Origin: Carettochelys insculpta
Taxonomy: Eukaryota; Chordata; Testudines; Carettochelyidae
DNA length: 64,000 bases
Direction of reading: 5' to 3'
NCBI RefSeq assembly: GCF_033958435.1
Contig: NC_134138.1
Coordinates: 271,971,798-272,035,797, forward strand
A program made the position numbers and the translations under genes. The notes under the pieces were generated by a model that was not told the DNA's origin, ran no database searches, and saw only the letters and a list, made by a program, of their open reading frames with translations. The first letter of the stretch is position 1, and the number at the start of each line of letters is the position of its first letter. Shown piece by piece: positions 34,166 through 43,939 of the stretch.

Positions 34166-34870
34166 AAAATAGCAGAGTGACCACTGGTGGTAGCTGGAGC
34201 AGGAAAAGAGTGGCCACCTGAGGATGGGGCTCTCGATCCTGTCAGCCTTCACACAGGGTAAGTGCCCCAAACCCTCCTCCATGGCCCCTGGCTGCAGCAC
34301 CAAACACAGGGGAGCCCTGCTGGGCTGCCTTGTGTCACAATCCCTCCTTCCCCTCAGAGCTCAGGCTGGCTCCTGTTTCCTGCTCCCAGATCACATCCTG
34401 GCCCTAGCCCTGCACTCCCCAAGCAACGTTAGGTAAATCTGCTTGTAATGATGTAACTGCATGCAGTCTTGGAGCACTTTAAATACATGGGTATAGTCAA
34501 AGTGATATAAAATTCTAGTGCAGGCAAGGCACTAGGCATGTGCAAAGGCTTTCACGTTAGGGCCCTGCTCATGGCCTAACATCTGCTTTGCATTGGCTCA
34601 AAAGCACAAAGCAGTCAGAGGCAGGAGCAGAGAATATAACCAATATTTATGACAGGAGCAAATATAAGATTGCTTTTCTGTGCTCCGCAATTGCCATGAC
34701 CATGAGCTGCATCGCTGCAGAAATTGGTGCTAACCCGTGATTGCTGGTCTGAGCTGAGCAAAGCAAGTTTCTCTTAAACATAGGCGATGTGCTGTTGAGG
34801 TGGGAGAGGCACAGAGGGTCATGTTCTTCCCTGGTTTCTGCTGGGGTTGGAATTGAGCTAAGCATGGCAG
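34166..34870. other. No recognisable gene
   Basis: Unassigned DNA before the CR1 copy. Confidence 0.4.
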
Positions 34871-34871
34871 A

Positions 34872-35873
34872 GGGGACATGCACAGCAGGTGGGGTTCCTC
34901 AGGGGTCTGTTTTAGGACCGGTTCTGTTCAATATCTTCATCAACAATTTACATATTGACATAGAAAGAATGCTTATTATGTTTGTAGATGATACCAAGCT
35001 GGGAGGGGTTGCAACTGCTTTGGAGGATAGGGTCATAATTCAAAATGATCTGGATAAATTGGAGAAATGGTCTGAGGTAAACAGGATGAAGTTTAATAAG
35101 GACAAATGCAAAGTGCTCCACGTGGGAAGGAACAATCAGTTTCTCATGTACAGAATGGGGAGAGACTGTCTAGGAATAACTACAGCAGTAAGGGATCTAG
35201 GGATTATAATGGACCACAAGCTAAATATGAGTCAACAGTGTGATGCTGTTGCAAAAAAAGCAAACATGATTCTGGGATGCATTAACAGGTGTGTTGTGAC
35301 CAAGACCCGAGAAGTCATTCTTTGCTTTGCTCTGCGCTGGTTAGGCCTCAGCTGGAGTATTGTGTCCAGTTCTGGGCACCACAGTTCAAGAAAGATGTGG
35401 AGAAATTAGAGAGGGTCCACGAAAGAGCAACACGAATGATTAAAGGTCTAGAGAATGTGACCTATGAAGAAAGGCTGAAAGAACTGGGCTTGTTTAATTT
35501 GGAAAATAGAAGATTGAGGGGCAACATGATAGCGGTTTTCAGGTATCTAAAAGGGTACCATAAGGAGGAAGGAGAAAACTTGTTCTTTTTGGCCCCTGAG
35601 AATACAACAAGAGGCAATGGACTTAAACTGCAGCAAGGGAGGTTTAGGTTGGACATTAGGAAAAAGTTCCTAACTGTCAGGGTGGTCAAACAGTGGAATA
35701 AATTGCCAAGGGAGGTTGTGGAATCTCCATTGCTGCAGATATTGAAGAACAGGTTAGATAGATGTCTATCAGTGATGGTTTAGAAAGTACTTGGTCCTGC
35801 AATTGGGGCAGCGGGCTGGATTCGATGGCCTCTCGAGGTCTCTTCCAGTCCTAGTATTCTATGATTCTATGAG
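34872..35873 (+). pseudogene. CR1 LINE reverse transcriptase, C-terminal half plus 3' end
   Basis: This is the longest CR1 coding remnant. From about 34880 it reads GVPQGSVLGPVLFNIFIN, the RT palm motif before the active site. MFVDDTKLGG follows at about 34977 and contains the catalytic FVDD aspartates. Thumb motifs follow (KLEKWSEVNRMKFNKDKCK). Around 35330 the frame shifts, and LEYCVQFWAPQFKKDVEKL begins in the next frame and runs to 35783. The 3' UTR has TACTTGGTCCTGCAATTGGG and GGATTCGATGGCCTC, ending ATTCTATGATTCTATGA at 35873. It is 5' truncated just upstream of the palm motif. One frameshift makes it non-functional, although the catalytic motif is intact, which suggests moderate age. 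Confidence 0.93.
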
Positions 35874-35879
35874 AAAGTC

Positions 35880-36385
35880 ACTGGTGCATACTGCTCCCGC
35901 TAACCCTTCTAGGAGGTGTCTGAAACAGGAATGGCCCTCCCAGGTCTGTCAGACCGTGTGTGGAGAAGCCCTCCAAGTCCTGTCCCTTCTTTGTCTGCAG
36001 CAGGGAGGTGATGGGAGAAGTGAGCAGGGAAATAGCTGTGAGGGGAGTGTGGACCGAGTGACACCAGCTTGGAATGGATGTGGTAGGCACAGGGCAAGTA
36101 AAAAAGGGCCTGGGGATAATGCCCGGGGTGGTCATGTGCTCACCAAACGCTAACTTGTACCAGCAAGAGTTTCAAGTTGTCTCCACCTTTAAACACATCT
36201 GGATTGTTAGAGTTAATACCTTAAAGCCTATGGCAACTTTTACATAATAGATGAATAATAGATGACAGCTAATCATCAAGTGATCCATTCCCTGTCACCC
36301 ATTCCTCACATCTGGCAAACACAGACTAAGGATGCCATCCCTGTCCTTCCTGGCTCATTGCCACTGATGGACCTGTCCTCTATGA
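35880..36385. other. No recognisable gene
   Basis: Unassigned; short ORFs on both strands. Confidence 0.4.
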
Positions 36386-36387
36386 AC

Positions 36388-36860
36388 TTATCTAGTGCTT
36401 TTTTTTGAACCCTGCTATAGCCTTGTTCTTCACAACTTCCACTGGCAAGGAGTTCCATAGTCTGAACGTGTGTTGTGTGAAGAAATGCTTCCTTTGGTTT
36501 GTTGTAAACTTGCTGCCTGTTAATTGCATTTGGTGACTGCTAGTTCTTGTGTGAGAAGAAGGACTAAACACTCCCTTATTTCCTTTCTCTACACCAGTCA
36601 TGATTTTATAAACTTTTATCATATCCACTTCCTTAGTCAGGTCCTTTCCAAACTGAAATGTCTCTGTCCTATTAATCTCTCCTTTTGTAGAAGCTGTCCC
36701 TTTCCCCAAATCATTTTTTGCCCTTTTTGGTACCTTTTCCAGTTCCTGTATATCTTTTTTTATTCCTTTCTAAGAGGGTGAGGAGATATACATACTGTAT
36801 TCAAGATGTGAGCGTACCATGGCTTTACATAGAGCTAATAGAATATTTTCTGTCTCATTG
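36388..36860 (-). mobile_element. CR1 LINE fragment, antisense
   Basis: The minus strand decodes DMIKVYKIMTGVEKGNKG and SSHQMQLTGSKFTTNQRKH, the CR1 polymerase C-terminus, as in the copy at 6325. A run of T at 36402 interrupts it. The 3' UTR is truncated. Confidence 0.85.
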
Positions 36861-37137
36861 TTTATCCCTATCCCTTAGATTCATTGTTTGCTTTTATTTA
36901 ATTTACAGCAATATGCGGAAGTCAGAAAATGTACTTAAGGCACTGTGATTGATGCTAGAGGAAGTAGGGCTGGTGATGTGTGTCTTCCTTCTCCAGAAAT
37001 AACAGTGAATAGTATGGAGGCCTCAAATGCCATGTCGATCCAAGTTCACTGTGCCATCACTCTCTGTTTACTCACGTCCCTCCTGAAATACTTATTCTTC
37101 CATGTGACCTGCAAGAAATGAGACCCTATTACAATGT

Positions 37138-37848
37138 GGCTACGTCTACACGTGAAGCCAACATCGAAATAGCTTATTTTGATGTTGCGACATCGAAATA
37201 GGCTATTTCGATGAATAACGTCTACACGTCCTCCAGGGCTGGCAACGTCGACGTTCAACTTCGACGTTGCGCGGCACCACATCGAAATAGGCGCTGCCAG
37301 GGTACGTCTACATGCCAAAGTAGCACACATCGAAATAAGGGTGCCAGGCACAGCTGCAGACAAGGTCACAGGGCGGACTCAACAGCAAGCCGCTCCCTTA
37401 AAGGGCCCCTCCCAGACACAGTTGCACTAAACAACACAAGATCCACAGAGCCGACAACTGGTTGCAGACCCTGTGCCTGCAGCATGGATCCCCAGCTGCC
37501 GCAGCAGCAGCCAGAAGCCCTGGGCTAAGGGCTGCTGCCCACGGTGACCATAGAGCCCCGCAGGGGCTGGAGAGAGAGCATCTCTCAACCCCCCAGCTGA
37601 TGGCCGCCATGGAGGACCCAGCAATTTCGACGTTGCGGGACGCAGATTGTCTACACGGTCCCTACTTCGATGTTGAACGTCGAAGTAGGGCGCTATTCCG
37701 ATCCCCTCATGAGGTTAGCGACTTCGACGTCTCGCTGCCTAACGTCGAAGTTAACTTCGAAATAGCGCCCGACGCGTGTAGCCGCGACGGACGCTATTTC
37801 GAAGTTAGTACCGCTACTTCGAAGTAGCGTGCACATGTAGACACAGCT
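37138..37848 (+). mobile_element. 711-bp Harbinger-like MITE (family 2, copy B)
   Basis: Reverse-complement copy of the element at 10754, with exact length 711 bp and flanking TGT (37135-37137 and 37849-37851). Left end GGCTACGTCTACACGTGAAG, right end the complement of AGCTGTGTCTACATGTGCAC. The internal TIR-like box GGGTACGTCTACATGCC is at 37310-37326. It keeps most CpGs. ORFs of 105 and 121 aa in different frames are also open in copy A, which reflects youth rather than coding selection. Confidence 0.9.
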
Positions 37849-38083
37849 TGTGTAATGAAACAGGGGCCTGCCTTGATTTAATTCAGCCAATGAGAAAATA
37901 TTACTAGCACCGTACTAATAGAGCTCTACATGTGTTTAACTTTGAAATGAGTCTTCCATCAGATCCTTGCAGTGCTGCCTATTTGTTAATATCAGACTAG
38001 ATGCCTTTCTGTTGAGGGCCAGCCAGAAGAGATGCTGAACTCCTACGTGCTGGTAGAATCCTGTTTATTTAGGTAAAAACTAG

Positions 38084-38640
38084 GGCAGTCAACTGATTTT
38101 AAAGAGTTGCAATTAATCACAGTTTCAATAGCAATGAAACCAATTTAAATGTATTATGTTTTGGATGCTTTTCTGTGTTTTAAAATATACTGATTTTCAA
38201 TTACAACATACAATACAAATTGTCTAGGGCTTTCTTATTATTTTATTACAACTATTTCTACTTTTAAAAAGAAAAATAAAAGAAATTGTGTTTTTGAATT
38301 CACTACCAGTACTCCAGTGCAATGTCTTCGTTGTGGCAATGTGACTTAACAATGTAGGGCTTTTTTAAAAAAAAGAACTGCACTCAAAACCAAAGCAATA
38401 GTGCCTGTAAGTCCACTCTGTCCTATTTCTTATTCAGCCAATGCTAAGACAAACACGGATACAATGCTGCTTGTTACTATTATTTGCAATGGCACTCAAA
38501 AACAGATTTTCATGTGGCACTGTTGTCACTGGTGTTGAAAAGATTTTATGCGTCAGATACGCTAAACATTTGTATTCCCCTTCATACTTCAAGCACCATT
38601 CCAGTAGACATGCTTCAGTGCTGGTGATGAGATCTACTTG
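38084..38640 (+). repeat. Fragment of a long reptile repeat (hAT-like by memory)
   Basis: Begins GGGCAGTCAACTGATTTTAA with AATTAATCACAGTTTCAATA. It continues through CATTTGTATTCCCCTTCATA and CACCATTCCAGTAGACATGC. These ordered segments match a very common turtle repeat that leads into a hAT-type transposase, but no transposase frame survives here. Assignment is from memory. Confidence 0.45.
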
Positions 38641-38649
38641 ATAATGAAC

Positions 38650-39180
38650 CAGTGGCAAGTGGCTGCTATTATGCAAATGAGGTACTCAATATACAAATCA
38701 GTGCCGCATTTCCATTTTCAATCAACTGTGTTTGCATGCCCCTTTCAAAAGGGCGGGGCAGTGTAGATGCAGCCAGTATGTTCCCAGTGAAGGACAGAGT
38801 GCTAAGAGAGTATATTTGTATATTCAGTGCCTCTTTGGCATAATAGTAGCCACTTGCCATTCACGAAGTGTTGTTTTCAAAAGGCAAAGATGCCATGTGG
38901 ACTAAGTTGCTTGGAAAGGAGGTCCCCCATTCAGAAGCATTCTCTTCCTGAAAAAAATTAGGAAGAAGGGTGCTTTTGGAAACGGGGCTTCCTTTCAAAG
39001 GAACGTCATCTAAAAATCTTTTTTGCATTTTGAAAGCAGATCTTCCAGAACAGTGAGTGTCCATTATTATGCAAATGATGCATTGGATATGCAAATTATC
39101 ACATAATTTGCATTTCCAGCTGCCGTGTTAGCATGCCCCTTTCAAAAGGGAGGGGCCAGGGCAGATGTAGCCACAGAGAA
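38650..39180. mobile_element. Foldback MITEs rich in ATGCAAAT, two units
   Basis: 38650-38700 (GGCAAGTGGCTGCTATTATG) is inverted at 38810-38862. The flanking unit to 39180 carries CCCCTTTCAAAAGGG boxes (also near 38739) and ends near GCAGATGTAGCC. Octamers ATGCAAAT or ATTTGCAT occur at 38671, 39069, 39089 and 39106. The boundaries of the two units are uncertain. Confidence 0.6.
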
Positions 39181-39252
39181 TAGCACTGACTTCAAAATTG
39201 CTATTTTAAAATAAGTGCCATAGATGACCTCAACAGCGCTATTTCAAAATAG

Positions 39253-40671
39253 TAACAGAGAGAAAGCTATGCTAGTCTATATACTATCAAAACAAAAAAG
39301 CAGTCAAGTAGCACTTTAAAGACTAACAAATTTATTAGGTGAGCTTTTGTGGGACAGATCCACTTCTTCAGACCATAGCCATACCAGAACAGACTCAATA
39401 TTTAAGGCACAGAGAACCAAAAACAGTAATCAAGGAGGACAAATCAGAAAAAAAATTATCAAGGTGAGCAAATCAGAGAGTAGAGGGGCAGAAGTGGTGG
39501 GGGTCAAGATTTAGATTAAGCCAAGTATGCAAACAAGCCCCTATAGTGACCCAGAATATTCCAATCTTGGTTCAAACCACATGTTAATGTGTTGAATTTG
39601 AATATAGAGTTCAGCAGCCTTTCTTTGAAGGGTGTTATGAAAATTTCTCTTCTGTAAAATGCAGACTCTTAAGTCATTAACAGAGTGGCCCACTCCATTA
39701 AAATGTAGACTAATTGGTTTGTGAATCAGGGGTGTTTTGATGTCTGTTTTGTGCCCATTAACTCTTTGTCTAAGAGAGTTTGAAGTCTGTCCAATATACA
39801 AAGCATCTGGGCATTGTTGACACATGATGGCATATTTGATGTTAGTAGAGGAACATGAGAATGTGCTCGTGATTCTGTGAATAGCCTGGTTAGGTCCAGT
39901 AATGGTATCTCCAGAAAAGATATGCAGACGTAGCTGGCAGTGGGCTTTGTTGCAAGGAAGAGTCCCAGGACTGGTGTTCCTGAGGTACAGACTGTGGCTG
40001 TTGGTGAGAATCCTCATGAGGTTGGGAGGTTGTCCGTAGGAGAGAACAGGCCTGTCACCTAGGGCCTTCTGGAGTGTGGCATCCTGATTAAGGATAGATT
40101 GAAGGTCTTTAACAATTCATTACAGTGGTTTGAGTTTGGGGCTGTAGGTAATGACCAGTGGTGTTCTGTTCTTGGCTTTTTTGGTCCTATCTTGGAGTAA
40201 CTGGTCTCTGGCTATTCGTCTGGCCCTGTCGATTTGTTTTTTTATTTCTCCTGGTGGGTAATTCAGCTTTATGAATATTTGGTAAAGATCTTGTAGTTTT
40301 TGGTCTCTGTCAGTAGGATCAGAGCAAATGTGACTGTAATTAAGGGCTTGACTGTAAACAATGGATCTAGTTATGTGTGTAGGATGGAAGCTAGAAGGGT
40401 GTAGGTAAGTATAGCGATCAGTAGGTTTCCAAATCTATTTCTTGACTCCACGCCCCCACCACTGACACCTCTGCCCCTTTATTCTCTGATTTGCTCACCC
40501 TGATAATTTTTTTTCTGATTTGTCCACCTTGATTACTGTTTTTGGTTCTCTGTGCCTTAAATATTGAGTCTGTTCTCGTATGGCTATGGTCTGAAGAAGA
40601 GGGTCTGTCCCATGAAAGCTCACCTAATATATTATTTTGTTAGTCTTTGAAGTGTTACATGAATGCTTTTT
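39253..40671. mobile_element. Penelope-like element with inverted terminal repeats
   Basis: Flanked by a perfect 13-bp duplication TATTTCAAAATAG (39240-39252 and 40672-40684), which places the insertion inside MITE sequence. The left repeat (39253-39530) is antisense. The right repeat (about 40475-40671) is the same sequence in sense orientation, sharing GATTTGCTCACC, TTTTGGTTCTCTGTGCC, TTAAATATTGAGTCTG and TATGGCTATGGTCTGAAGAA. Between them lies antisense coding sequence for a PLE protein C-terminus. Inverted pLTRs are a known oddity of Penelope insertions. Confidence 0.92.
39541..40017 (-). pseudogene. PLE GIY-YIG endonuclease domain remnant
   Basis: The minus strand reads SCSSTNIKYAIMCQQCPDAL then YIGQTSNSLRQRVNGHKTDI. 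This is the GIY-YIG nuclease core of Penelope-like elements (YAI and YIG halves, with the conserved Arg in LRQRV). It is followed by HFNGVGHSVNDLRVCILQKR and the C-terminal AAELYIQIQHINMWFEPRL. In intact PLEs this domain follows the reverse transcriptase and nicks target DNA. Upstream (40018-40440) the linker between RT and nuclease is readable (QIDRARRIARDQLLQDRTK) but has a stop, and no RT catalytic motif is present. Confidence 0.88.
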
Positions 40672-40698
40672 TATTTCAAAATAGTTACTTCAGAATGG

Positions 40699-41122
40699 CT
40701 GCATCTACACTACAGTTCCCTTTCAAAAGGGGAATGCAAATAAGGGATACTGAAAATGCAAATTAAGCACTGCTTTACAAATCTTGCCCTTCATTTGCAT
40801 AATCTCATGCAAGCTCACTTCCAAAAGAGACTGCTTTCAAACCAGAAGAGTAGACAGGGTTCTTTTGAACAAAAACCCCATTTTGAAAGAACCCTTCTTC
40901 CTGAAAAAGTTAGCATTAAGGGTGCTTTTGAAAACAGGATTTGTTTGAAAGAACTTCATCTACACTTCCATTTTGGTTTCCTAAGCAGTCTTTTTCAGAA
41001 GTGAGATCATGCGAGACTATGCAAATGAAGCACAAAATTTGTAAATCAGTGTTTCATTTGCATTTTTGATTTGCCTTATTTGCATTCCCCTTTCAAAAGT
41101 GGACTGCAGAGTAGACACAACC
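40699..41122. mobile_element. Octamer-rich foldback MITE
   Basis: Left end GGCTGCATCTACACTACAG with CCCTTTCAAAAGGGGAATGC. The right end is its complement (GCATTCCCCTTTCAAAAGTG, then CTGCAGAGTAGACACAACC). The arms are inverted over about 200 bp each. Seven perfect ATGCAAAT/ATTTGCAT octamers lie inside (40734, 40756, 40793, 41019, 41056, 41078 and one more diverged). Non-coding. Confidence 0.78.
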
Positions 41123-41289
41123 AATAGGTGCTATTCCTTCTGCAATGAGGTTTACCAGTTTTAAAATAATGCACCAGCTATTTCAAATTTAGAAACCCCA
41201 CCACCACCACCACAAGACAAGCCTTAAGTTGGAACCCGCAGGAGAAAGGAAAAGAGGGCACCCAACAAACACCTGTCCTTTTGGAAGGG

Positions 41290-42110
41290 GCATATTAACA
41301 AGTGGGTTCGAAAGATGCTAAAGAGGCACTTCCATGAATATGCAGCACCTCATTAGCATAATGGCAGCAGCCGTGATTCCAAAGTGCGGCTTTCGAATTG
41401 CACATCGCCCGTGGAGATGGGGACCTTCCGAAAGAACCCCCCAGTTTTCGAAAGCCCCTTCTTCCTCACACCAGACAGGAAGAAGGGGCTTTCAAAAATT
41501 GGGGGGTCCTTTCACAAGGTCCCTGACTCCACAGGCGGTGTGCAATTTGAAAGCCACACTTTCAAATCACCACAGCCACCATTATGCTCATGAGGTGCTG
41601 CATATTCATGGCAGCTCCTCATTGGCCGTGTCTACACGTGCCCCAAACTTCGAAATGGCCATGCAAATGGCCATTTCGAAGTTTACTAATGAAGCGCTGA
41701 AATGCATATTCAGTGCTTCATTAGCATGCGGGCGGCAGCCGCGCTTCGAAATTGACGCTCCTTGCCGCCGTGCGGCGCGTCCAGACGGGGCTCCTTTTCG
41801 AAAGGACGCCGCCTACTTTGAAGTCCCCTTATTCCCATTAGCTCATGGGAATAAGGGGACTTCGAAGCAGGCAGCATCCTTTCGAAAAGGAGCCCCGTCT
41901 GGACGCGCCGCACGGCGGCAAGGAGCATCAATTTCGAAGCGCGGCTGCCGCCCGCATGCTAATGAAGCGCTGAATATGCATTTCAGCGCTTCATTAGTAA
42001 ACTTCAAAATGTCCATTTGCATGGCCATTTCGAAGTTTGGAGCACGTGTAGACGTAGCCATTAGCAGCTTTCGAACCTGCTCATTGTGTAGACCCAGCCC
42101 TGGTGTAGGG
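41290..42110. mobile_element. Foldback MITE (third family) carrying a nested family-1 MITE
   Basis: The left arm 41305-41400 (GTTCGAAAGATGCTAAAG, ATGAATATGCAGCACC, TCATTAGCATAATGGC) is inverted at 41565-41623 plus 42063-42100. The right arm is interrupted by the 436-bp MITE, which duplicated ATT. The right terminus near 42095 contains GTGTAGACCCAGCC, again the GTCTACAC core. Confidence 0.75.
41624..42059. mobile_element. 436-bp palindromic MITE (family 1, copy B)
   Basis: Same 436-bp length as the copies at 633 and 62892. Flanked by ATT (41621-41623 and 42060-42062). Ends GGCCGTGTCTACACGTGCCC and the complement of GGCTACGTCTACACGTGCTC. The centre, at about 41838, is an ATTAGCTCAT spacer between arms. 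A 260-aa ORF (41334-42116) runs through it only because TTCGAA-rich palindromes lack stops in that frame. Confidence 0.9.
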
Positions 42111-42337
42111 ACCTGAAGGCGGACACTAAAAAGATGGCATACACCTAGTCAGAAACGGAAAAGATCACCCAGGACAGGGGACATTGGGAAATACTAGGTC
42201 ATCAATGGTCTATGCTCCAAGATGTAGGAATGGAAGAGACTTATTACTACTACTACTACTATTTCAAATTTATTTCAAAATAGCATGTGTGTAGTGTAGA
42301 CGACAGCAACGTTATTTCAAAATAACTGCTGTTATCT

Positions 42338-42479
42338 TGCAAAGCAAAACAGCAGTCATGTAGCACTTTAACTGCTTTCATGAGGCAGACCCATTTCTTC
42401 AGATCTATAGCAGTTCCAGTCCAGACTCAATTATATGTTGTTTTGTTAGAATACAGACTAACGTGGCTACCTCTCTGTT
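42338..42479. mobile_element. Tiny Penelope-like insertion, inverted tails, inside a MITE
   Basis: Flanked by GCTGTTATCT (42328-42337 and 42480-42489), a 10-bp duplication. The left part (AAAACAGCAGTCATGTAGCAC to about 42440) is an antisense PLE tail. The right part ends ATACAGACTAACGTGGCTAC in sense orientation. The surrounding sequence (42260-42330 and 42490-42520) is a MITE with TTATTTCAAAATAACTGC boxes. Confidence 0.82.
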
Positions 42480-43099
42480 GCTGTTATCTCGAAATAACTT
42501 GGCTTTGTGGCTATAGCCTAGCAGAGGTATTCCTGGCTGAGGGATTACTGTGCACGTGTTAGACCATCTCATTTCAGGACTGGTGGATATGTGTAAATCA
42601 GACCAGTTGCAGCTGGAATATACACTCACTTCATGTCACTGATTTTCTTTCACCAGGGAACCAAACTGAAAAGTTCTTCAGCAGAAGGATGATGCTGATG
42701 TCAGAATGGGATAGTAGGGCAGGAGAAAGGGCCATGTGGCCATCCGTGACTCCATGCTTATGAGAACATGATCTGAGACGGAGGTTGTCAGTTCAGAAGT
42801 ATCCATAGAGGAAATAGACTTAAAATACAACACGGCCCTTTGGGGAATAGACAGTGGCTTGTTGTATTTATGCAGATAGAATTTACTGGGTAAACATGGT
42901 GATAAACCCAGTCACAGTCCAATATTACATAGTGTAAACAGAGATTCAGGGTTTGATACACAGAGATCTCTGCTTTCATAATACCATGGCCAACACACCA
43001 TTGAACATCTTTTTAACTGAAAAAAGAAAGTAAAATAATTAAAATATTTGAAATGTAAAACATGAAATAAGGCTTTCACTTTAACAATTGCCCTTGCTC

Positions 43100-43485
43100 C
43101 CTTTCCTTGTACGCTGCAGTTACACTGACCCAAACTGCTGGCAGCAGTATGCAAACAGGCAGTCTCAGAATTGCAAATAGATGCTCATTTGCATATTTGC
43201 TTGCTGGCAGAGGCTGCTGCTGTAAGAAAAATAGCAGTGTAAATGTGGTTCTTCCAGCAAACCTCCCCCTTTGTCGGCAGCCTTTTCTGCCTAGAAATCA
43301 GGCCTCAAAGGTGGCTGAGAAAGCGGGGTGTTTCGCCTGCAGAACCATGTTTACACTGCTTTTTTTTCTGCCCACAGTAGCCTCTGCTGGTGAGCAAATA
43401 TGCAAATAGGAATCCATTTACATTTTCAAGACCGCCTATTTGCATACTGCTGCCAGCAGTTTAGGTCAGTGTAACTGTAACCATA
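43100..43485. mobile_element. Foldback MITE with GTTACACTGACC ends
   Basis: The left end GCAGTTACACTGACCCAAAC with TGCTGGCAGCAGTATGC is inverted at 43438-43480. An inner inverted pair (GCAGTGTAAATGTGGTTC at about 43228, GAACCATGTTTACACTGC at about 43342) suggests two nested palindromes. Octamers occur at 43187, 43400 and 43438. Confidence 0.75.
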
Positions 43486-43939
43486 GTGGGAGGTGGGTGT
43501 TAGAAGAAAATTCCCCATTCTGGCTTGCTTGTCGCTCAGATGCAGTACTTTTTTGTGCTGAAACATGCTGGTACAGAGAACTGGCACCTAAGCAACCCCA
43601 GCTGTAGATCCCCAGTTGTGGATGGGGGGACCCGCCAGCCCTGTGGCTGAGAGTTGCTGGGCCACAGAGCCCTGCCACCCACCCCAGCTGCAGGCACCCT
43701 GGCCCAGAGGGTAGAGGTGGGGGGAGAAAATTGGCCCCCTTCTGGAGAGCTGGATGAGTACCAGCTCCTCTTTTTTTTAACAGAAAAAAGAGCACTGCTT
43801 AGATGGCATCAAAGATGGTAATAGCTGTCATAGGGGGAAAAGAGAAGTTAGTAGAGATGGGCTTGAGTCATTGTTGCCATTGTTGAAATCTTATTCCATT
43901 TCACCCCACGTTGCATTTAGGATTCAGATGAAGCAAACA

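Noticed and set aside
41334..42116. 260-aa ORF as a possible protein
   Set aside because: It crosses two nested palindromic MITEs and repeats the same FEMAMQMAISKF-type words forward and inverted.
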